Positions 4,900-7,823 of a stretch of DNA of 7,823 bases are shown here, in pieces (the stretch's first letter is position 1; every line of letters begins with the position of its first letter). This DNA comes from SFDP01 sp051891855. Its GTDB lineage: Bacteria; Bacillota; Clostridia; Lachnospirales; Lachnospiraceae. Under the pieces are notes generated by a model. The model did not search any database and was not told the DNA's origin. It saw nothing but the letters and a program-made list of their open reading frames with translations. The position numbers were made by a program, and so were the translations under genes. The stretch is from the NCBI GenBank assembly GCA_051891855.1, contig JBJFFP010000049.1, positions 1 through 7,823 of the forward strand, written 5' to 3'.

Positions 4900-5745
4900 T
4901 TATTTAATCGCTCTACCATCTCTTCTTCTTACAATCAGCTTGTTGGAAGCTTTTTTCTTCTTACGTGTCTTAAGACCAAGAGCAGGCTTGCCCCAGGGCG
5001 TACATGGACCGGGACGACCAATACCGGTTTTTCCCTCACCACCGCCGTGTGGATGGTCATTAGGGTTCATAACAGAACCACGAACAGTAGGGCGAATACC
5101 CATATGACGTTTACGTCCTGCTTTACCAATGTTAATCAGGTTGTGATCACCGTTACCCACAACACCTACGGTTGCTCTGCAGATAATGGGAACCATTCTC
5201 ATTTCGCCGGAGGGAAGTCTTAAGGTTGCGTACTTTCCTTCCTTAGCCATAAGCTGTGCACTGTTGCCTGCAGAACGAACCATCTGTCCGCCTTTTCCGG
5301 GATACAGCTCAATGTTGTGTACCTGAGTACCCACAGGAATCTGTGCCAGAGGAAGGCAGTTTCCTACTCTCACTTCTGCTTCAGGACCATTCATGATCTT
5401 CATTCCATCCTTTAAGCCTTCAGGAGCAAGAATATATGCCTTTTCACCATCGGCATAGCAGATCAGTGCAATATTTGCCGTTCTGTTGGGATCGTATTCA
5501 ATTCCGATTACGGTTGCAGGAATACCATCCTTTTTATTTCTCTTAAAATCAATAATTCTGTACTTTCTTCTGGAGCCGCCGCCGCGGTGTCTTACTGTAA
5601 TTTTACCCTGATTATTACGTCCGGCATTCTTCTTCAAAGAAGTACAAAGTGATTTTTCAGGGGTGGTCTTGGTAATCTCAGAAAAATCAGAGCCGGTCAT
5701 ATTTCTTCTGGAAGGTGTATATGGGTTATATGTTTTAATTCCCAT
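4900..5745 (-). CDS. rplB: 50S ribosomal protein L2
   Basis: One of the most conserved large-subunit proteins; it binds 23S rRNA near the peptidyl-transferase centre, supports subunit association and is needed for peptidyl-transferase activity. The 281-residue length is typical. Visible are the N-terminal GRNNQGKITVRHRGGG (42-57) and YRIIDFKR (62-69), the OB-fold and SH3-like core (IEYDPNRTANIALI, 82-95), and the C-terminal GSVMNPNDHPHGGGEGK (223-239), which holds the conserved histidines including the counterpart of E. coli His229, then GRPGPCTPWGKPALG (243-257) and a very basic tail (RKKKKASNKLIVRRRDGR). The ATG is preceded by AAAGGAG with a 7-base gap. It sits between rplW and rpsS in canonical order. 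Confidence 0.99.
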   Translation of the reverse strand: MGIKTYNPYTPSRRNMTGSDFSEITKTTPEKSLCTSLKKNAGRNNQGKITVRHRGGGSRRKYRIIDFKRNKKDGIPATVIGIEYDPNRTANIALICYADGEKAYILAPEGLKDGMKIMNGPEAEVRVGNCLPLAQIPVGTQVHNIELYPGKGGQMVRSAGNSAQLMAKEGKYATLRLPSGEMRMVPIICRATVGVVGNGDHNLINIGKAGRKRHMGIRPTVRGSVMNPNDHPHGGGEGKTGIGRPGPCTPWGKPALGLKTRKKKKASNKLIVRRRDGRAIK

Positions 5746-5798
5746 TTTCTTTCTCCTTTCGATTCATGCAAATTCTCGTGTTGCCACACTTAATGTTT

Positions 5799-5818
5799 CG
5801 GCCCAAAATTAAAGGCCG
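5799..5818 (-). other. Weak hairpin across the rplW stop codon
   Basis: In mRNA sense, CGGCC, a 10-base loop containing the TAA stop, and GGCCG pair over five GC bases at the L23/L2 junction. It is short and could be chance. The rest of the 63-base spacer holds only the rplB SD. Confidence 0.35.
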
Positions 5819-6108
5819 GCAAAGATTTCAATATCCTTGCTGTCTTCGGTCAACCACACCATAGCCTTCTTGGTCTTGGAGGTTTTTCCGTAAATCATTC
5901 CTCTTCTCTTGGTCTTTCCATCCAGATTCATGGTGTTGACCTTCTTAACCTTAGCTCCTTCAAACATTTTTTCAACAGCTTCTTTAATCATGCTCTTATT
6001 TGCTTCAGGATGAACTAAGAATGTATATTTCTTCTCGCCCATGCCGGCCATGCTCTTTTCTGTAATGACCGGTTTGAGGATTACGTCATAATATTTAATA
6101 TCCGCCAT
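5809..6108 (-). CDS. rplW: 50S ribosomal protein L23
   Basis: Protein at the rim of the polypeptide exit tunnel. In E. coli it is the docking site for trigger factor and the signal recognition particle through a glutamate near residue 18; Glu17 in VITEKS (14-19) is the probable equivalent. The 99 residues match family length. Motifs are DVILKPVITEKS (8-19), FLVHPEANKSMIKEAVEKMF (30-49) and the basic loop NLDGKTKRRG (61-70) that packs on 23S rRNA. The start overlaps the rplD stop by one base, and the SD (GAGGAGGT) lies inside the last codons of rplD, so reinitiation or coupling is likely. A 63-base spacer with a weak hairpin follows before rplB. Confidence 0.98.
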   Translation of the reverse strand: MADIKYYDVILKPVITEKSMAGMGEKKYTFLVHPEANKSMIKEAVEKMFEGAKVKKVNTMNLDGKTKRRGMIYGKTSKTKKAMVWLTEDSKDIEIFAGL

Positions 6109-6731
6109 TATGCATATACCTCCTCGATTGTCTTCACAACATCTTTGCTTACAATCAGCTTGTTTGCGTTAATGATGTCATATACGTTAATAGTGTTGGT
6201 AAGGCTGGTTTTAACGGTAGGAATGTTTCTTGCAGACAAAGCTGCGTTTTTATCGTTCTCACCTACAACAACCAGAGCCTTGCTGTCTACCTTCAGGTTG
6301 TTCAGCATCGTCACAAAGTTCTTCGTTTTGATTTCATCAAATTTAAATTCATCCACAACCACCAGATTGCCATTTGCAACCTTATCGGTCAAAACAGACT
6401 TGAGAGCTGCTCTCTTTTCCTTTTTGTTTAACTTGAAGGAATAGTCTCTCGGCACGGGAGCAAATACAACTCCGCCACCCTTCCACTGTGGAGCTCTGAT
6501 GGAGCCCTGTCTGGCATGACCGGTTCCCTTCTGTCTCCAAGGTTTTCTTCCGCCGCCGGATACTTCAGAACGGGTCTTTGCCTTCTGTGTTCCCTGACGT
6601 TTATTTGCAAGCTGCTGTACAACTGCCATGTGAACCAGATGTTCGTTAACTTCAACACCGAACACACTGTCATTCAATTCAATTGTACCAACTTCTTTGC
6701 CTTCCATATTATAAACAGCTACGTTTGCCAC
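6108..6731 (-). CDS. rplD: 50S ribosomal protein L4 (GTG start)
   Basis: Exit-tunnel protein and early assembly factor; in E. coli it also represses its own operon by binding the S10 leader. The 207-residue product has the globular domain plus the extended tunnel loop at about 55-90, including GGGRKPWRQKGTGHARQGS (59-77), the region where macrolide-resistance changes map in E. coli; no disruption is seen. The C-terminal half carries the usual KALVVVGEND (151-160) and NINVYDIINANKLIVSKDV-like region (180-198). The start codon is GTG at 6729-6731, supported by AAAGGAGG eight bases upstream and by the family N-terminus MANVAVYN; no in-frame ATG fits better. Its TAA stop shares one base with the ATG of rplW (TAATG), so the two are probably translationally coupled. 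Confidence 0.98.
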   Translation of the reverse strand: MANVAVYNMEGKEVGTIELNDSVFGVEVNEHLVHMAVVQQLANKRQGTQKAKTRSEVSGGGRKPWRQKGTGHARQGSIRAPQWKGGGVVFAPVPRDYSFKLNKKEKRAALKSVLTDKVANGNLVVVDEFKFDEIKTKNFVTMLNNLKVDSKALVVVGENDKNAALSARNIPTVKTSLTNTINVYDIINANKLIVSKDVVKTIEEVYA

Positions 6732-6739
6732 TGATGTGT

Positions 6740-6747
6740 CCTCCTTT
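6740..6747 (-). promoter_or_regulatory. SD fixing the GTG start of rplD
   Basis: The minus strand reads AAAGGAGG, followed by eight bases and then GTG. The strength and spacing of this site, with the family N-terminus, decide for the GTG start of L4. Confidence 0.9.
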
Positions 6748-6757
6748 CATTCCCTAA

Positions 6758-7441
6758 TTAAGCTTCTACTCTTGTAGTTTCTTTGATGGTTACCAACGCT
6801 TTCTTAGGTCCGGGTACTGCACCCTTTACCAAAAGCAGATTCTTCTCAGCATCTACGCGTACCACTTCAAGGTTCTGGATAGTAACCTTTACGCAACCCA
6901 TGTGACCGGGCATTCCTTTTCCTTTAAATACACGGCTGGGTGAAGAGCAGGCACCATTGGAACCCTGATGTCTGTGGAATTTGGAACCGTGAGTCATAGG
7001 TCCTCTATGCTGTCCGTGTCTTTTAATTGCACCCTGGAATCCCTTACCTTTGGATATGGCAGTTGCATCCACTCTGTCGCCTTCTGCAAAGATATCCGCC
7101 TTGATTTCCTGGGCAAGTGCATACTCCGCCGCATTCTCAAACTTAAACTCTCTTACATATCTTTTACTGCTTACGCCGGCTTTCTTGAAATGTCCCTGCA
7201 AGGCCTTGTTCACACCATGTCTGTGGATCACTTCCTTATTGCCCTTTGCATCCTTATTAATGATTTTGTCCTTCTTGTCAACAAAACCTACCTGTACAGC
7301 ATTGTAGCCATCGTTTTCTGTGGTCTTAATCTGAGTTACGACACAGGGGCCTGCCTGAAGTACAGTAACCGGGATCAGAACGCCCTGCTCATTGAAGATT
7401 TGAGTCATTCCGACTTTAGTAGCTAAAATAGCCTTGTTCAT
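6758..7441 (-). CDS. rplC: 50S ribosomal protein L3
   Basis: Early-assembly 23S rRNA-binding protein whose long extension reaches towards the peptidyl-transferase centre. The 227-residue product shows the N-terminal GMTQIF (11-16), SKGKGFQGAIKRHGQ (130-144), RGPMTHGSKFHRHQGS (146-161), VFKGKGMPGHMG (171-182) and the C-terminal block DAEKNLLLVKGAVPGPKK (197-214). It is longer than the 209 residues I recall for B. subtilis L3; the extra residues fall around 63-93, between the N-terminal barrel and YVREFKF. His180 stands where E. coli has the PrmB-methylated glutamine of its MAGQMG motif, so that modification cannot occur here; B. subtilis also lacks this glutamine. The ATG follows AAAGGAGGT with a 7-base gap. 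A 56-base spacer separates it from rpsJ. Confidence 0.98.
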   Translation of the reverse strand: MNKAILATKVGMTQIFNEQGVLIPVTVLQAGPCVVTQIKTTENDGYNAVQVGFVDKKDKIINKDAKGNKEVIHRHGVNKALQGHFKKAGVSSKRYVREFKFENAAEYALAQEIKADIFAEGDRVDATAISKGKGFQGAIKRHGQHRGPMTHGSKFHRHQGSNGACSSPSRVFKGKGMPGHMGCVKVTIQNLEVVRVDAEKNLLLVKGAVPGPKKALVTIKETTRVEA

Positions 7442-7469
7442 TACCTTTACCTCCTTTTGTTCTACAGCG

Positions 7470-7483
7470 GAACCATCAGGTTC
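7470..7483 (-). other. Weak hairpin in the rpsJ-rplC spacer
   Basis: In mRNA sense, GAACC-TGAT-GGTTC forms a five-pair stem with a four-base loop, upstream of the L3 SD. There is no U-tract and no sign of a terminator. Its significance is low. Confidence 0.35.
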
Positions 7484-7497
7484 ATACTAGTAGGGGT

Positions 7498-7815
7498 TTA
7501 TTTGTTTTTCATTTTGATATCGATGCAAACGCCCGCAGGCATTTCCAGTCTCTGAAGAGCTTCTACCGTCTTAGGGGTAGGCGTAATGATATCAATCAGT
7601 CTCTTATGAGTCCTCTGCTCAAACTGCTCTCTGGAGTCCTTGTACTTGTGTACCGCTCTAAGAATGGTAACAACCTCTTTCTTAGTAGGCAGCGGTACGG
7701 GTCCACTTACCTGTGCTCCGTTCTTCTTCACTGTTTCGATGATTTTCCTGGCAGATGCATCCACTAAGTGATGATCATAAGCCTTAAGGGTAATTCTCAT
7801 TACTTGACTTGCCAT
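7498..7815 (-). CDS. rpsJ: 30S ribosomal protein S10
   Basis: Small-subunit head protein; in characterised bacteria S10 also acts as NusE, pairing with NusB and NusG in antitermination and transcription-translation coupling. The 105-residue product has the family's usual length. Family features are the N-terminal strand and helix (ITLKAYDHHLVDASARKI, about residues 8-25), the PVPLPTKKEVVTILRA block (39-54), the long loop VHKYKDSREQFEQRTHKR (55-72) reaching towards the decoding side, and the C-terminal strand ending IDIKMKNK. It is the first gene of the cluster in the direction of transcription. Only 8 bases lie upstream of its ATG in the window, so its SD and any S10 leader are not visible. 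The start is chosen because MASQVMRI matches the family N-terminus as I remember it in Lachnospiraceae. Identity is very secure. Confidence 0.98.
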   Translation of the reverse strand: MASQVMRITLKAYDHHLVDASARKIIETVKKNGAQVSGPVPLPTKKEVVTILRAVHKYKDSREQFEQRTHKRLIDIITPTPKTVEALQRLEMPAGVCIDIKMKNK

Positions 7816-7823
7816 AAAAAAAG

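Noticed and set aside
6428..6673. Minus-strand open frame of 81 codons nested in rplD
   Set aside because: Out of frame within L4, without motifs or a plausible start site; the L4 frame is intact.
6968..7426. Plus-strand open frame of 152 codons antisense to rplC
   Set aside because: Entirely within L3, no family resemblance, no SD; a shadow frame caused by the codon use of L3.
7816..7823. S10 operon leader or L4-binding attenuator
   Set aside because: Only eight bases precede rpsJ in the window (a T-run next to the ATG), so neither an SD nor a leader can be judged.

Overview
This is a stretch of core bacterial chromosome carrying an unbroken ribosomal-protein operon. All 17 genes lie on the minus strand, so transcription runs from the right edge (about 7815) to the left edge. 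In transcription order they are rpsJ, rplC, rplD, rplW, rplB, rpsS, rplV, rpsC, rplP, rpmC, rpsQ (the classical S10 operon), then rplN, rplX, rplE, rpsZ (the zinc-binding rpsN type), rpsH and rplF (the first part of the classical spc operon). Every gene looks intact and full length. The window starts just upstream of the S10 start codon and ends in the ribosome-binding site of the next gene, expected to be rplR (L18).

The organism is most likely an anaerobic low-to-moderate GC member of the Bacillota, class Clostridia, probably Lachnospiraceae. The sequence basis is strong AAAGGAGG-type Shine-Dalgarno (SD) sequences before nearly every gene, S10 and spc clusters fused without a visible promoter or terminator, and a four-cysteine S14. 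An N-terminally extended L22 (starting MAKGHRSQIKRER) and an S10 starting MASQVMRITLK match my memory of Lachnospiraceae proteins. The family placement is from memory, not from a search.

Layout: 7498-7815 S10; 6758-7441 L3; 6108-6731 L4; 5809-6108 L23; 4900-5745 L2; 4592-4873 S19; 4185-4571 L22; 3506-4168 S3; 3069-3506 L16; 2876-3079 L29; 2581-2835 S17; 2166-2534 L14; 1848-2153 L24; 1283-1822 L5; 1083-1268 S14; 655-1056 S8; 14-556 L6. No gene-free stretch exceeds 98 bases. Two gene pairs share a TAATG stop/start (L4/L23 and S3/L16) and L16/L29 overlap by 11 bases, which points to translational coupling. Three genes start with GTG (L4, S17, L5).

The products assemble into both subunits: S10, S19, S3 and S14 sit in the 30S head, S17 and S8 in the 30S body and platform. 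L3, L2, L14 and L16 lie around the 50S core and peptidyl-transferase region; L4, L22, L23, L29 and L24 line or surround the exit tunnel; L5 is in the central protuberance and L6 near the factor-binding stalk base. The known regulatory leader of S10 operons would lie to the right of the window and cannot be assessed.

I found no mobile element, CRISPR, RNA gene or novel system. The points most worth a second look are small: a hairpin exactly at the ancestral S10/spc boundary (S17-L14), two abutting hairpins in the unusually long S8-L6 spacer, and lesser structures around some start sites.
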